From assembly GCA_016302625.1 (NCBI GenBank), contig JAEDNG010000084.1, forward strand, positions 1 to 5,039: 5,039 nucleotides of DNA, given 5' to 3'. The translations under genes and the position numbers were made by a program. Shown one piece after another: positions 4,958-5,039 of this stretch. Each line of letters begins with the position of its first letter. Within the stretch, counting starts at the first letter, position 1. Below the pieces are notes generated by a model, which ran no database searches, was not told where the DNA came from, and saw only the letters and a program-made list of their open reading frames with translations. Source of the DNA: Clostridiaceae bacterium (GTDB taxonomy: Bacteria > Bacillota > Clostridia > Oscillospirales > Acutalibacteraceae).

Positions 4958-5039
4958 ACAAAAATGCCCGTGGCACAAGGGTTTTCGGCTTTCCGGCTAA
5001 AAAGGATAAGTGTCATAGTGCCTTTTATTCTGTTAGAAA
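4958..5039. other. Intergenic tail, no gene recognised
   Basis: These 82 bp follow the ssrA terminator. A frame from the ATG at 4966 stays open to the window edge, but it has no Shine-Dalgarno site and no recognised sequence. Short features are GGCAC (4972-4976) inverted against GTGCC (5018-5022) and a near-direct repeat TTCGGCT/TTCCGGCT. No copy of the tmRNA 3' end (a possible att site) was found within the window. Confidence 0.3.

Overview
The window looks like chromosomal DNA of an anaerobic, low-to-moderate-GC Bacillota bacterium, most likely class Clostridia. Four things support this. There is a clostridial-type 2[4Fe-4S] ferredoxin. A holB-ricT pair occurs in the order known from Firmicutes. 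Shine-Dalgarno sites are strong (GGAGG-type). Three sigma-A-like promoters each have a 17-bp spacer and an extended -10 TG. The genus cannot be fixed from this sequence alone.

Layout, left to right, all on the + strand. (1) The 3' part of a GGDEF (diguanylate cyclase-type) gene, cut by the window edge, ends at 429. (2) About 400 bp without a gene follows. It holds a short G/C-run repeat patch (445-503), a promoter (577-605), and a roughly 196-bp element (about 607-802) made almost entirely of abutting perfect hairpins inside an outer inverted repeat. (3) trpS (832-1842), holB (1839-2765) and ricT (2783-3634) form a tight operon, with an ATGA overlap and then a 17-bp gap. (4) A 56-residue ferredoxin gene has its own promoter and a strong terminator. 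(5) smpB has its own promoter and is followed 20 bp later by ssrA (tmRNA, 4554-4900), which ends in a very strong intrinsic terminator. (6) The last 80 bp hold no recognisable gene.

How the genes work together: trpS charges tRNA-Trp. holB encodes the clamp-loader delta' subunit. ricT encodes a PSP1 protein of the RNase Y accessory (Y) complex. SmpB and tmRNA are the two partners of trans-translation and probably share transcription, since no terminator separates them. The predicted tmRNA tag is (A)NNNNVALAA.

The most unusual item is the hairpin-packed element upstream of trpS. The 7-bp sequence TATTATA, which contains the -10 hexamer, occurs on both sides of it. If the element and one repeat copy are removed in silico, the remaining DNA is a normal compact promoter with about 30 nt from -10 to the trpS ATG. 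That matches the other two promoters here (26 and 29 nt). This suggests a non-coding, MITE-like insertion that duplicated its target and gave trpS a long, highly folded leader. An alternative is a native structured leader RNA.
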